34,545 bases of DNA, taken from contig JAQBQS010000002.1 in the NCBI GenBank assembly GCA_028286885.1, positions 1-34,545 on the forward strand, given 5' to 3'. Positions 6,885 to 15,474 of this stretch are shown one piece after another. The DNA comes from Patescibacteria group bacterium (GTDB taxonomy: Bacteria; Patescibacteriota; Minisyncoccia; Phycocordibacterales; UBA1006). The notes under the pieces were generated by a model. It ran no database searches. It was not told the DNA's origin and saw only the letters and a list, made by a program, of their open reading frames with translations. The first letter of the stretch is position 1, and every line of letters starts with the position of its first letter. A program made the translations under genes and the position numbers.

Positions 6885-8303
6885 ATGTCTGACACTAAAT
6901 ACTATCCAACTATCGGTTTGGAAATCCACGCGGAACTTTCGACGGAAACGAAGATGTTCTGCTCATGCAAGAATGATTCCGACGAGGAACGTCCGAACGT
7001 AAACACATGTCCAGTGTGCATGGCGCATCCGGGAACGCTTCCGGTGCCAAATGAGAAAGCTATTGAGAATGTGGTAAAGGTTGGACTCGCTGTTGGTGGC
7101 GAGATCGCAAACTTTTCAGAATTTGATCGCAAGAATTATTTTTATCCCGACATCCCGAAAGGCTACCAGATCTCGCAGTACAAATACCCAATCGTTTCCG
7201 GCGGCGAACTTGCCGGCGTGAAATTGACACGAATCCATTTGGAAGAAGACACGGCGAACTCGAAACATGACCGAGGAAATTTCTCGCTCGTTGATTTCAA
7301 TCGCGCAGGAGTCCCACTCATGGAGCTTGTAACGGAACCTGTCATCCATGATGCGGAAACCGCGATGAAATTCGCGAAGGAATTTCGACTCTTGCTTCAA
7401 ACACTCGGCGTATCGCATGGCAACTTGGAAAAGGGCGAAATGCGCGTGGAACTTAACATTTCAATTTCTCCTGATCCGAATGTATTCGGAACGAAAGTCG
7501 AGGTAAAAAACATCGGTTCATTTTCTGCTGTAGGCAAAGCTGCGGCATTTGAAATCGAACGTATGATCGATTTATATGAAGCCGGACGCCAGGATGAAAT
7601 TGTCCAGGAAACGCGCGGATGGGACGACGTGAAGCAGGGAACGTATTCCCAACGAAAAAAGGAGAACAGCAACGACTACCGATATTTCCCTGATCCTGAC
7701 ATTCCGAAGTTCCAGTTGCATGACATGTTCAACTTGGACGAGATGAAGAAAAATCTTCCGGAGCTTCCTTGGCAAAAACGTGATCGTTACAAAAAGGATT
7801 ACGGAATCAAGGACGAGGATATCGAAAGTTATGTTGTCGACCAGACGCTTGGTAACTTCTTCGAATCGGTTTGTAAGATTCTCGGCAACCCTGAATCAAT
7901 CAAGATTGCATCCAACTACGTCACGTCGGACATGGTGGGACTTCTCGCAAAAGATGAAGCTCTCAAGATGCCAAGTCCTGAAACATTTGCAAAACTGATT
8001 GCAATGAACGCGGATGCAAAATTGAACTCTCGAGGAACGAAGGACATCTTGGCTATGATTCTCGCAGCAGATTCTGATCCTGAAGCAATTGCAAATGAGA
8101 AAGGCCTGATCCAGCAGAACGACGAAGGCGCACTCCGCGCAGCCGCGCAGAAAGCCGTGGATGCGAATCCAAATGTCGTCGCCGAATACAAGGCTGGCAA
8201 GGAATCACTTCTCATGTTTTTCGTCGGTCAGGTAATGAAGGAGACGAAGGGAAGCGCAAACCCGGCTTTGGTTCAGACGATCTTGAAAGAGTTGTTGAAA
8301 TAG
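6885..8303 (+). CDS. gatB: Aspartyl/glutamyl-tRNA amidotransferase subunit B
   Basis: 472 aa. It begins YYPTIGLEIHAELSTETKMF, followed by the Cys cluster (CSCKND, NVNTCPVC), the catalytic-core blocks GTLPVPNEKAIENVVKVGLA, FDRKNYFYPDIPKGYQISQY and LMELVTEPVI, and the C-terminal YqeY-like helices. GatB activates Glu-tRNA(Gln)/Asp-tRNA(Asn) as the kinase/transamidase partner of GatA and GatC, which are not in this window. The track start at 6807 adds 26 residues foreign to the family and would start upstream of the promoter; ATG 6885 follows TATCAT (extended by TGA) by 7 nt, a leaderless arrangement. Confidence 0.96.
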   Translation: MSDTKYYPTIGLEIHAELSTETKMFCSCKNDSDEERPNVNTCPVCMAHPGTLPVPNEKAIENVVKVGLAVGGEIANFSEFDRKNYFYPDIPKGYQISQYKYPIVSGGELAGVKLTRIHLEEDTANSKHDRGNFSLVDFNRAGVPLMELVTEPVIHDAETAMKFAKEFRLLLQTLGVSHGNLEKGEMRVELNISISPDPNVFGTKVEVKNIGSFSAVGKAAAFEIERMIDLYEAGRQDEIVQETRGWDDVKQGTYSQRKKENSNDYRYFPDPDIPKFQLHDMFNLDEMKKNLPELPWQKRDRYKKDYGIKDEDIESYVVDQTLGNFFESVCKILGNPESIKIASNYVTSDMVGLLAKDEALKMPSPETFAKLIAMNADAKLNSRGTKDILAMILAADSDPEAIANEKGLIQQNDEGALRAAAQKAVDANPNVVAEYKAGKESLLMFFVGQVMKETKGSANPALVQTILKELLK

Positions 8304-8311
8304 AGAAATAA

Positions 8312-8341
8312 AAAAGCCTTTCCAGTCTTGGAAGGGCTTTT
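8312..8341. terminator. Terminator after gatB
   Basis: AAAAGCCTTTCCA / TGGAAGGGCTTTT with one wobble pair and a 4-nt loop. It may also stop the convergent small membrane gene that ends at 8349. Confidence 0.8.
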
Positions 8342-8348
8342 GAATTGC

Positions 8349-8642
8349 TTAGGTCATCGTACGTTCGGGTTCGGACATGCAATGCCACGCAATATTCCAA
8401 GGCGTTCCTGAAATGATGCCGATGAGCAAAATAAATCCAGACCCGTTATGAAAATAATAAACGATTCCTGCAACTGCCAGGCATCCGAGAATCTTGGCCA
8501 AGCTTTTCCATTTAAGGGAGGGATCGTCGAACCGTTTCCAATAGGTCATTGCCATCATGATTACAAGTGAAGCGATGATCGCGAAGAGCTTGGGATTCCA
8601 TTCCAAGACGTTTCTGGGGATAGAGATAATGTTAAGGAGCAT
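8349..8642 (-). CDS. Small membrane protein, unknown
   Basis: 97 aa with two or three hydrophobic helices: about residues 17-35 (KLFAIIASLVIMMAMTYW), 48-64 (ILGCLAVAGIVYYF) and 67-82 (GSGFILLIGIISGTPW). I recognise no family. TTGACT (8683-8688) and TATAGT (8660-8665) on the minus strand with a 17-nt spacer form a strong promoter. The leader is about 10 nt, with ATCAACAGC before the ATG and no SD. Confidence 0.65.
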   Translation of the reverse strand: MLLNIISIPRNVLEWNPKLFAIIASLVIMMAMTYWKRFDDPSLKWKSLAKILGCLAVAGIVYYFHNGSGFILLIGIISGTPWNIAWHCMSEPERTMT

Positions 8643-8725
8643 GCTGTTGATTTTTGCCTACTATAAACATTTTTATATTAAAAGTCAAGTTCGAAAAACG
8701 TTATAAATAAGGTATGATTCGCCAT

Positions 8726-9433
8726 ATGAATTCCGAAACCAAGGGAACGCTCCATCCGATTACGCTCGTCACGAACGATATCGTGCGCATTTTCTCCGAA
8801 CTTGGTTTCGAGGTCGCCATCGGTCCGGAAATGGAAACCGAATACTACAATTTCGACGCCTTGAACGTCCCAAAGGACCATCCTGCGCGCGATATGCAGG
8901 ACACGTTCTGGATCAAGAACGTCCCGCAGACATTGCTCCGCACCCAGACATCGGGAATGCAGATTCGCTACATGGAGGAGCTCTTGAAGAAAGAACAGAA
9001 GCCGCCGTTTGCAATTATCGTTCCCGGAAAAGTATTCCGCAACGAGGCGACGGATGCGACGCATGAGGCGCAGTTTCATCAGCTGGAAGGCCTCATGGTT
9101 GGGAAGGATATTTCGGCGGCGAATTTGAAAGCGGTGCTTCTTGAATTCTTGAAACAGCTCTTCGGCGCGGATGCGCAGATCCGGTTGCGGCCGAGCTTCT
9201 TTCCGTTCGTTGAACCGGGATTTGAGGTGGACGTTTGGACGGGGAAGAAATGGATCGAGATTCTCGGTGCCGGCATGGTTCACCCGGAGGTTTTGAAAAA
9301 GGGAGGAATTGATCCGCTGGAATATTCAGGTTTCGCATTCGGCATCGGCATTGAACGGCTCGTGATGCTCAAATACGGAGTGACCGATTTGCGAGTGTTG
9401 TTCCAGGGAGACGTGAGATTGAATCAGTTTTAA
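8726..9433 (+). CDS. pheS: Phenylalanyl-tRNA synthetase alpha subunit, short form
   Basis: 235 aa against roughly 330-350 in most bacteria. The class II core is intact: [23 protein letters not shown], motif 2 ([20 protein letters not shown]), Phe-pocket region [13 protein letters not shown], and motif 3 ([17 protein letters not shown]). What is missing is the N-terminal coiled-coil arm that holds tRNA(Phe). TATGAT (8713-8718), with a plausible TTCGAA 17 nt upstream, lies 7 nt before ATG 8726, so the track's ATG at 8714 is inside the -10 box and I reject it. It heads an operon with a 100-aa ORF and pheT. Confidence 0.95.
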   Translation: MNSETKGTLHPITLVTNDIVRIFSELGFEVAIGPEMETEYYNFDALNVPKDHPARDMQDTFWIKNVPQTLLRTQTSGMQIRYMEELLKKEQKPPFAIIVPGKVFRNEATDATHEAQFHQLEGLMVGKDISAANLKAVLLEFLKQLFGADAQIRLRPSFFPFVEPGFEVDVWTGKKWIEILGAGMVHPEVLKKGGIDPLEYSGFAFGIGIERLVMLKYGVTDLRVLFQGDVRLNQF

Positions 9434-9434
9434 T

Positions 9435-9737
9435 ATGAACAAAGTCATACTCAAAAATGACAAATTCAAGAAAACGCGCGGCGGGAATTCTCGACTTTTA
9501 AATATCTCATGCCAGAAATGTGGAGATGCGATTTGCCTTTATCAGAAAGACGGACCGGGCGCCTTGCGAAGAATGTATCTCGACAGGATTTCTGAACCGA
9601 ATGTTTCAATTTCACAGAAGGACTTGTCATGCTCGAAGGGACATTTGATTGGTATAAAAACTATCTACGAGAAAGAAGATCGGCCCGCATTTAGATTGTT
9701 TGTCGATTCCGTGTCGAAGAAAATTGTTAAACCATAA
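9435..9737 (+). CDS. Small Cys-rich protein inserted between pheS and pheT
   Basis: 100 aa, not a known PheRS part. It has a CQKC pair (residues 26-29) and a later CSKGH (66-70), a possible CxxC...CxxxH zinc site, with beta-like stretches around them and basic ends. The ATG is 1 nt behind the pheS stop and the TAA is 2 nt before the pheT ATG, so it is translationally embedded in the operon. Its role is unknown. One guess is that it supplies RNA contact lost from the shortened PheS and PheT; that is inference only. Confidence 0.7.
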   Translation: MNKVILKNDKFKKTRGGNSRLLNISCQKCGDAICLYQKDGPGALRRMYLDRISEPNVSISQKDLSCSKGHLIGIKTIYEKEDRPAFRLFVDSVSKKIVKP

Positions 9738-9739
9738 TT

Positions 9740-11560
9740 ATGAAAATATCCTACAACTGGCTCCAATCCTGTATAGAAGAACCGCTTCCGAAGCCGGAAG
9801 AACTTGCCGAGAAAATTATTTTCGGCGCCTTTGAAGTGGAAGACCAGGAAACGCTCGCACCCGGCGATGTGATTTTCGATATCAAGGTCCTCCCTGATCG
9901 CGCACATGACTGCTTGTCGCATTACGGAATCGCCAAGGAAGTCTGCGGCCTTCTCGGTTTAACAATGAAGCCCTTCGCGTTCCGCGAGCATGAATTCGTC
10001 GAAACATATGCAAAAGTTTCAGTCGAGTCCGATATCTGCAGGCGCTATATTGCCAGGTGCATTCTTGACGTAAAAATCGGAGATTCTCCCGCATGGCTTG
10101 CGGAGCGGCTCGAATCAATCGGACAGCGCAGCATCAATAATATCGTCGATCTGACGAACTTTGTCATGTTCGGAATCGGACAGCCAGCCCACGCATTTGA
10201 TTACGACAAGATAGAGGGCAAGATCATCATTCGAAACGCATTTGAAGATGAGCAAATCATAACCCTCGATGGAAAGGAAATTAATCTCGACCCGAGCATC
10301 GCCGTCATTGCCGACGAGAAAAAAGTCCTCGCGATCGCCGGCGTAAAGGGAGGAAAGGCTGCCGAGGTTACGTCAGAGACAAAAAATATCATCGTCGAGG
10401 TCGCGAACTTCGATCCTGTTTCCGTGCGCAAAACTGCACGAAAACTTGGACTATTAACTGATTCCGCAAAACGATTTGAAAATGAATTGACGCCGCATTT
10501 GGCAGGAACAGCGATCCACATGCTTACCGACTTGATTCAGAACATTGCAGGCGGGCAACCAGAGGCTATTATTGATGAATACAGGCAAGTAGCGACGCAG
10601 AATACTGTTATCTTCTCAGCGGACTACATCAACAAGATGCTTGGCACGGATATTTCTCATTCTGAGATCAAAGATATCTTGAACCGATATTCATATGTTT
10701 TCGAAGAGGAATCGGAACTGTTCAAGGTTTTAATTCCATACGAACGAATTGATATCGCGGGACCTCACGATATGGTCGAGGAAATCGGCCGGGCCTATGG
10801 ATATGAAAAAATTATTCCCGTTCTTCCGCAGATTGATTTCAAGCCTCGTCATGACGAACTCTTTGCAAAAACATCTGCCGTCCGCCTTGATCTGATTTCG
10901 AAAGGATACAACGAGGTGATGACCTACACGTTCACCAAGAAAGGAGATTTTGAAATTGCGCGCGGACCCGTTGGAAAATCTTCGCTTCGAACCAATTTGT
11001 CTGATGGCTTGAAAACATCATATGAGCTTAACAAGCAGAATGCAGACCTTCTTGGCATTTCAGAAATGAAAATCTTTGAAATCGGAACCGTCTTTCCAAA
11101 ATCCGGAGAGGTTGTTCATGTCGCGTTCGCTGACAAAAAGGGAATTATTGAAATGACACTGGACGAATATGTTTCCAAGAATTCAATAGGAAATCCAGGT
11201 GCCGCTGACCCTCTCCTCGCAGAGGAGAGGGTGGACGTCGTAGGCGGCCGGGAGAGGTCTGGCGCTGGCGAGGTCTTCAAAATGTGGTCCGAGTTCCCGT
11301 TTATCACGCGCGATATCGCACTTTGGATTCCTTCGGAAACAAACCCTGATGACGTATTTGATCTCTTGAAAGAAAATGCGGGAGTGCTTCTCGTCCGCGA
11401 TCCGAAGCTCTTCGATACATTTTCAAAAGACGGCAAAACGTCAGTTGCGTTCCGTCTCGTTTTCCAATCGTTCGATCGAACGCTGACGAATGAAGAAGTG
11501 GATGCCATCATGGCGAACGTTTATGAAAAGGTGAAAGAAAAAAATTGGGAAGTAAGATAA
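9740..11560 (+). CDS. pheT: Phenylalanyl-tRNA synthetase beta subunit, reduced form
   Basis: 606 aa against about 800 in E. coli. It starts MKISYNWLQSCIEE and runs directly into FDIKVLPDRAHDCLSHYGIAKE, so the EMAP/OB-type tRNA-binding insert of canonical PheT is absent. The B3/B4 editing-type region (RRYIARCILDVKIGDSPAWL, INNIVDLTNFVM), B5 (INKMLGTDISHSEIKDILNR, VLIPYERIDIAGPHDMVEEIGR), the catalytic-like core (SLRTNLSDGLKTSYELNKQN) and a C-terminal FDX-ACB domain (FPFITRDIALWIP, FQSFDRTLTNEEVDAIMANV) follow. An in-frame palindromic stretch (11208-11232) lies in the linker before FDX-ACB. AAACCATAATT precedes the ATG; no SD. Confidence 0.95.
   Translation: MKISYNWLQSCIEEPLPKPEELAEKIIFGAFEVEDQETLAPGDVIFDIKVLPDRAHDCLSHYGIAKEVCGLLGLTMKPFAFREHEFVETYAKVSVESDICRRYIARCILDVKIGDSPAWLAERLESIGQRSINNIVDLTNFVMFGIGQPAHAFDYDKIEGKIIIRNAFEDEQIITLDGKEINLDPSIAVIADEKKVLAIAGVKGGKAAEVTSETKNIIVEVANFDPVSVRKTARKLGLLTDSAKRFENELTPHLAGTAIHMLTDLIQNIAGGQPEAIIDEYRQVATQNTVIFSADYINKMLGTDISHSEIKDILNRYSYVFEEESELFKVLIPYERIDIAGPHDMVEEIGRAYGYEKIIPVLPQIDFKPRHDELFAKTSAVRLDLISKGYNEVMTYTFTKKGDFEIARGPVGKSSLRTNLSDGLKTSYELNKQNADLLGISEMKIFEIGTVFPKSGEVVHVAFADKKGIIEMTLDEYVSKNSIGNPGAADPLLAEERVDVVGGRERSGAGEVFKMWSEFPFITRDIALWIPSETNPDDVFDLLKENAGVLLVRDPKLFDTFSKDGKTSVAFRLVFQSFDRTLTNEEVDAIMANVYEKVKEKNWEVR
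11208..11232. repeat. In-frame palindrome inside pheT
   Basis: ACCCTCTCCTC and GAGGAGAGGGT form perfect 11-bp arms around GCA. The neighbouring DNA to about 11270 contains a further, looser inverted copy (GGGAGAGGTCTGG). It encodes a Gly/Ala/Arg/Glu-rich linker between two pheT domains, resembling a palindromic repeat inserted in frame. Confidence 0.7.
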
Positions 11561-11562
11561 AT

Positions 11563-11585
11563 AAAAATCCCTCGGAGGGATTTTT
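11563..11585 (+). terminator. Terminator after pheT
   Basis: AAAAATCCCT / AGGGATTTTT with a 3-nt loop, starting 2 nt after the stop. Confidence 0.85.
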
Positions 11586-11591
11586 ATGCGT

Positions 11592-11618
11592 AAAAAAGCA
11601 GCAGGGGATTCCTGCTGC
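11592..11618 (-). terminator. Terminator of the orphan operon
   Basis: On the minus strand GCAGCAGG-AATCC-CCTGCTGC is followed by TTTTTT, 24 nt after the stop at 11643. Confidence 0.8.
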
Positions 11619-11642
11619 GTAATAGGGACATGTAAGTATCAG

Positions 11643-13406
11643 CTATTCTGTTTTCTCTCCGACTATCTCGGCATCGGTGATGTTTGAGACGAAACTGCTC
11701 GGTATGGCATTCATCACCTTAATCTTGAAGAGCTTCTGCACATTGTCCTTGCCGAGGAACCTTTTAAACGTTAGTTTTTCAAGACATGTAGCGACAATGG
11801 CCGGATTTTCCTTCGACGACAATGCCAGTACGAGAGAGATGTGATTCGGTACGAGCGAAGGCTCTATGGCGATTTTTTCCTCTTCGAGCATTTCAAACCA
11901 TTCCCTGAGTTCCTTGATAGGAATCGCCTGGCAAATAAACTGCATAAACGTCTTAAGGTAAACCCTCGGACCCATCTTTGTAGCTTTTTCTTTGGCGGTT
12001 TTTTCCCTTGTCAGTATATTCAATGATACGCCGAAGACTTTCCCGGTTTCCCAGTATGACTTCACGACATCAATGGGAGATACTTTCTCAGAAAACTGCT
12101 TTAGGTATGACGTGTAGAGCGAGAGAAATCTGCCGCTAAGCTCGTTTTTGAGCGCATAGCCCTGGGCAGAATCATGAACGATCATTCTCAGGCAATGCTC
12201 CTCATTGAACCAGACCAAAAGATGGTGGTTCGCTCTCACGGCATCATACACCTCTTCAACTCTTCGTTCCGACAGAAAGGAATTGATCCACTTGTAGGAA
12301 AGAGTCGTCGCAATCGATTCGCTGGAGGTGAGCTTCAGAGCTCTTATGCTCGCGTGCCGAACGGCGTTTTGGAACGCCTTTGCAAGGCTTCCGAGAACTT
12401 TCGTGTCGCTTAATGAAAGAGACACGTATCTGTTGTTGATCGAACCTCGCTGGGTGAAATAAAACACATTCTGATTGATTGGATTTCCAAGATCTTTCAT
12501 GAGAGTTTTCATCCTTTTCTGCTCGAAGATGATATCGGTCGTTTCTTGGCCGACTACTTGGGCAAGCTTCGCTCGCAATCCATTCTTCCAGCCAATGTAC
12601 GATGTTGACACCTTGTCAAAGAAAAGATTCAGCTCGTCGAGCGTAAATTCGTTCTTGTGCAGATCGAGAGTGAATGCGATGCATATTTGAGCGAACACCC
12701 GGTCCTGGCTCCATTGAGGAAAATCAAGATGGTCAAACATGAGCCGAAATGCTCCCGACGTCGTAGGATTGCAGATCAAGAGATCGACAATCTTCATCCA
12801 TCCGAACATTTCGGCAACGGCCTCCTTGAAAGCTTCAATTTTCACAAAAACTTCTCCGTTGCTTGTCCTCTTGGAAAGCTCAAAGAGAGTTCGGTACTTG
12901 AGGTCCAGGCCGGACTGCTTCAGTATCATAATGCGACGCAAAGGACGATCATTAAGCCAATTTTCAACATTGAGAAGGCCGGTGACTTTCCTAAGATACT
13001 CGATGACATGATCTGCCGTTTTAAACGTCCTAAGAGCCCTGTGTTCGAGCTCTGCCGCATTTGCAAGCAATCGTATGATCCGTACCGCTTCATTTTTAAC
13101 ATCTTTTTGAGATATTACCGTCGACTTGCCACGATATTTTTTCGTGACAAGATAAACAAAATAAAGCTGTATGAGCCGGACAATATGCTCTTTGAGATGA
13201 GGATCGAACTCATCCGTAATTGTTCCGATGGCTTCTCCTTGCAAAGGAGCTATCACCATCGGAAGCTTTTTCGGTCTTTCTTTGGGAATCCTTTTGGGAC
13301 GCTCCTCTTTCGGTGCAGCAGCTTTTTTCTTAGCTTTCTTTTTTGGAGAAGGCTTTTTTGTTGCTGCTGGTTTTTTTTCTTTTTTTTCTGACTTTTCGTT
13401 ACTCAT
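11643..13406 (-). CDS. Large unknown cytoplasmic protein with Lys/Pro/Ala-rich N-terminus
   Basis: 587 aa. Residues 1-50 are low complexity and very basic (KKPAATKKPSPKKKAKKKAA), like tails that bind nucleic acid or ribosomes. The rest is long and mostly helical (HIVRLIQLYFVYLV, HRALRTFKTADHVIEYLRK, LREWFEMLEEEKIAIEP) with no signal peptide, membrane helix or Walker motif. I do not recognise the family. It is the second gene of an operon, 27 nt after the 393-aa gene, and has ACTAACCAAGA before its ATG and no SD. A helical scaffold or RNA-associated protein is a guess only. Confidence 0.7.
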   Translation of the reverse strand: MSNEKSEKKEKKPAATKKPSPKKKAKKKAAAPKEERPKRIPKERPKKLPMVIAPLQGEAIGTITDEFDPHLKEHIVRLIQLYFVYLVTKKYRGKSTVISQKDVKNEAVRIIRLLANAAELEHRALRTFKTADHVIEYLRKVTGLLNVENWLNDRPLRRIMILKQSGLDLKYRTLFELSKRTSNGEVFVKIEAFKEAVAEMFGWMKIVDLLICNPTTSGAFRLMFDHLDFPQWSQDRVFAQICIAFTLDLHKNEFTLDELNLFFDKVSTSYIGWKNGLRAKLAQVVGQETTDIIFEQKRMKTLMKDLGNPINQNVFYFTQRGSINNRYVSLSLSDTKVLGSLAKAFQNAVRHASIRALKLTSSESIATTLSYKWINSFLSERRVEEVYDAVRANHHLLVWFNEEHCLRMIVHDSAQGYALKNELSGRFLSLYTSYLKQFSEKVSPIDVVKSYWETGKVFGVSLNILTREKTAKEKATKMGPRVYLKTFMQFICQAIPIKELREWFEMLEEEKIAIEPSLVPNHISLVLALSSKENPAIVATCLEKLTFKRFLGKDNVQKLFKIKVMNAIPSSFVSNITDAEIVGEKTE

Positions 13407-13433
13407 TCTTGGTTAGTTTTTTTGTTTTCAAAA

Positions 13434-14615
13434 TTAGTCGGCATCAATCAACCCGCTTAGCAAACCGTCAGTCTCATTTTGCTCATCCATGAATTTTCTC
13501 AAGAGATCTCCGGATACGACAAGTTCGCGCAGCCTGTGCTCTCTTGCATAATCAGGAAGATTAATGGAATTTCTGGTCTTGACTGACGAAAGGGTGGGAA
13601 ACATGTCAGTATCCATATCGGACGGATTGGCAAGCTGCCGGGTCCGCTGATCGTAGAAACTGTTCCTTCTCTCGTCATACAGAGGATTAAAGATAGATGA
13701 AACAAGCTCATTGAAGAACTCAGGATAAACTTCCTGAAGAAACTTGAGAAAAGGCAACTCCTGGGGTACAAGATCGCCCGAACGGACAGCTATCAGAAAC
13801 TCCACGCCATTTTCAGAGATGGAATTTCCTGCGAAGTAATTTTTAAGCTCTTCGACAGCTATCAGATACCAGACTTTGAAATCCGCAGAATTCGTGAGGA
13901 AGTCCAGCACCACATCGTGGGGAACAAACTCCAAGAATCTTACGAGCTTCTCGCCGGTATCGTAATCAAGATTCACATAACGCACCGAGTAGTCGTTGCT
14001 AAGCGGAGGGTTAAGCGAATGAGCGGAGATGAACGTTCTGAAGACAAGGCTTGAGCTGACTTTCAGGCCGGATTGGCCTTCATGGTCGTACAAGATGTCG
14101 AGAAAATTCATATCGAATGTTTCGCCGAGATTGGTAACGCATATCGCATACTTTAATTTTGCGCTGCAGCTTTTCCAGATCTCGATGGCCATCTCAGAAT
14201 TTGTCGAGAAGGTGGATACCATGCAGTTTTTTATGACTGCGGCGATATCTTCGTGAGAAAGAGTCTTTTCGCCTCCCAGCGCCATTTCGAGATGACGCAT
14301 AGTTATCGTGCGAACCGTTGAAACGGATTTCGTTCCAGCGCGCACCTTCAGCTTTCCTCTTTCTACGTAATACTCCTTTTTCTTCGCGACTTTTTCTACG
14401 CGATACAGGCTCTTGATATCCGAAATGAGCTCAATGACTTTTTGAGGGTCTTTGAGATCGTCCGGGGTGTACTTTCCGGCGAGAACCTTGAGCGCACCCA
14501 AGGTAATCGCCGGAATATTCTCAGGAAGCTCGTCTTCCATCTGAAGTTCGAGTTCATCGAAGATCTCGTCGATCGACGGGTTTTTTTGGGGCAATTGCTG
14601 TTGCTTTTTTGACAT
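13434..14615 (-). CDS. Unknown acidic protein, first gene of the orphan operon
   Basis: 393 aa with an acidic N-terminal region (SIDEIFDELELQMEDELPEN), then alternating helical segments (VIELISDIKSLYRVEKVAKK, RHLEMALGGEKTLSHEDIAAVIKN, PHDVVLDFLTNSADFKVWYL). It has no signal peptide, transmembrane helix or catalytic motif that I can name. It is driven by a near-consensus promoter (TTGACA-N17-TATACT) with a leader of about 43 nt that ends in AAACCAACATT before ATG and lacks SD. The acidic start of this protein and the basic tail of its partner could let the two bind each other, which is inference. Confidence 0.7.
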   Translation of the reverse strand: MSKKQQQLPQKNPSIDEIFDELELQMEDELPENIPAITLGALKVLAGKYTPDDLKDPQKVIELISDIKSLYRVEKVAKKKEYYVERGKLKVRAGTKSVSTVRTITMRHLEMALGGEKTLSHEDIAAVIKNCMVSTFSTNSEMAIEIWKSCSAKLKYAICVTNLGETFDMNFLDILYDHEGQSGLKVSSSLVFRTFISAHSLNPPLSNDYSVRYVNLDYDTGEKLVRFLEFVPHDVVLDFLTNSADFKVWYLIAVEELKNYFAGNSISENGVEFLIAVRSGDLVPQELPFLKFLQEVYPEFFNELVSSIFNPLYDERRNSFYDQRTRQLANPSDMDTDMFPTLSSVKTRNSINLPDYAREHRLRELVVSGDLLRKFMDEQNETDGLLSGLIDAD

Positions 14616-14664
14616 AATGTTGGTTTTTATTTTTTTATCAATGTAATAATATAATTTCGTCAGC

Positions 14665-14693
14665 AGTATATATTATAATGTATGAAATGTCAA
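14665..14693 (-). promoter_or_regulatory. Strong promoter TTGACA-N17-TATACT of the orphan operon
   Basis: TTGACA is at 14693-14688 and TATACT at 14670-14665 on the minus strand, spacer 17 nt. Predicted start near 14658, giving an AT-rich leader of about 43 nt. Confidence 0.7.
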
Positions 14694-14736
14694 TAGCCCT
14701 TATTCACAGAAAGAGCCTATTTTCAAAGCTTAAAAC

Positions 14737-14765
14737 TTGCATAAAAATCGAAAATAGTGTAGAGT
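14737..14765 (+). promoter_or_regulatory. Promoter TTGCAT-N17-TAGAGT of rplY (leaderless)
   Basis: The -35 TTGCAT (14737-14742) and -10 TAGAGT (14760-14765) are 17 nt apart. The ATG is 9 nt after the -10, so transcription should start at or next to the start codon. Confidence 0.65.
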
Positions 14766-14774
14766 TTCCGAACT

Positions 14775-15419
14775 ATGACAACACTTTCAGCTACAACTCG
14801 AACCGGCGGATCTGCCGCGAATCTGCGCGCCGAGGGCGCTATCCCTGCCGTCATTTACGGAAAGGGCGTAAAGGAAACGATTTCAATTGCCCTTGACCGA
14901 GAATCGTTCAAGAAAGCTTGGACCGCTGCGGGATCTTCCACGGCTGTTACCATTACGGGACTTGATCATGAATATGACGTCATTATCCATGACTTCCAGA
15001 TCGATCCTGCAACTGACATGGTCATCCATGCAGACTTGCTCGCGCTTGATAAGAATACCAAGGTAACCGTTCACGTTGAGCTCGAGTTCACAGGAACAGC
15101 GCCTGCCGTTAAATCAGGACTCGGAATTCTCGAGAAAGTGCTCCACGAAGTTGAAGTCGAGGCATTGCCCGCAAACCTTCCGAAGTCTCTCGTCGTTTCA
15201 ATCGACGGACTTGAGGAAGTCGGATCAGCCATTCATGTCAAAGACCTCGCGCTTCCGAAGGGAGTCGAGCTCAAAGGACACGAGGGAGACGATGTTGTCG
15301 CTGTCATCTCGGCCATCAAGGAAGAGAAGGAAGAGGACGCAACTCCGATCGACTTCGCAGCCATCGAAGTATCCGCACAGAAAGGAAAGAAAGCTGAGGA
15401 AGAAGTTCCCGCTGAATAA
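14775..15419 (+). CDS. rplY: 50S ribosomal protein bL25 (Ctc/TL5 form)
   Basis: 214 aa. The N-terminal 5S-rRNA-binding domain (about 1-92) shows RTGGSAANLRAEGAIPAVIYG and the DFQIDPATDMVIHADLLAL block; the C-terminal TL5 domain (93-185) shows GTAPAVKSGLGILEKVLHEVEVEALPANLP-type sequence. The end is a charged tail (KGKKAEEEVPAE). It sits on the 50S subunit at 5S rRNA. The mRNA is predicted leaderless. A terminator follows. Confidence 0.95.
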   Translation: MTTLSATTRTGGSAANLRAEGAIPAVIYGKGVKETISIALDRESFKKAWTAAGSSTAVTITGLDHEYDVIIHDFQIDPATDMVIHADLLALDKNTKVTVHVELEFTGTAPAVKSGLGILEKVLHEVEVEALPANLPKSLVVSIDGLEEVGSAIHVKDLALPKGVELKGHEGDDVVAVISAIKEEKEEDATPIDFAAIEVSAQKGKKAEEEVPAE

Positions 15420-15427
15420 TCCACACG

Positions 15428-15453
15428 AAACTACCCAGCCGGGTGGTTTTTTG
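15428..15453 (+). terminator. Terminator after rplY
   Basis: ACTACCC-AGCC-GGGTGGT plus TTTTT. It abuts the -10 (TATAAT, 15455-15460) of the next gene. Confidence 0.8.
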
Positions 15454-15474
15454 TTATAATTTATTTCTTAGAAA

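Noticed and set aside
8678-9283. 201-aa minus-strand ORF
   Set aside because: Antisense to pheS, no recognisable domain.
12657-13391. 244-aa plus-strand ORF
   Set aside because: Antisense shadow of the 587-aa gene; its Phe-rich end is the complement of the Lys-rich tail. No promoter.
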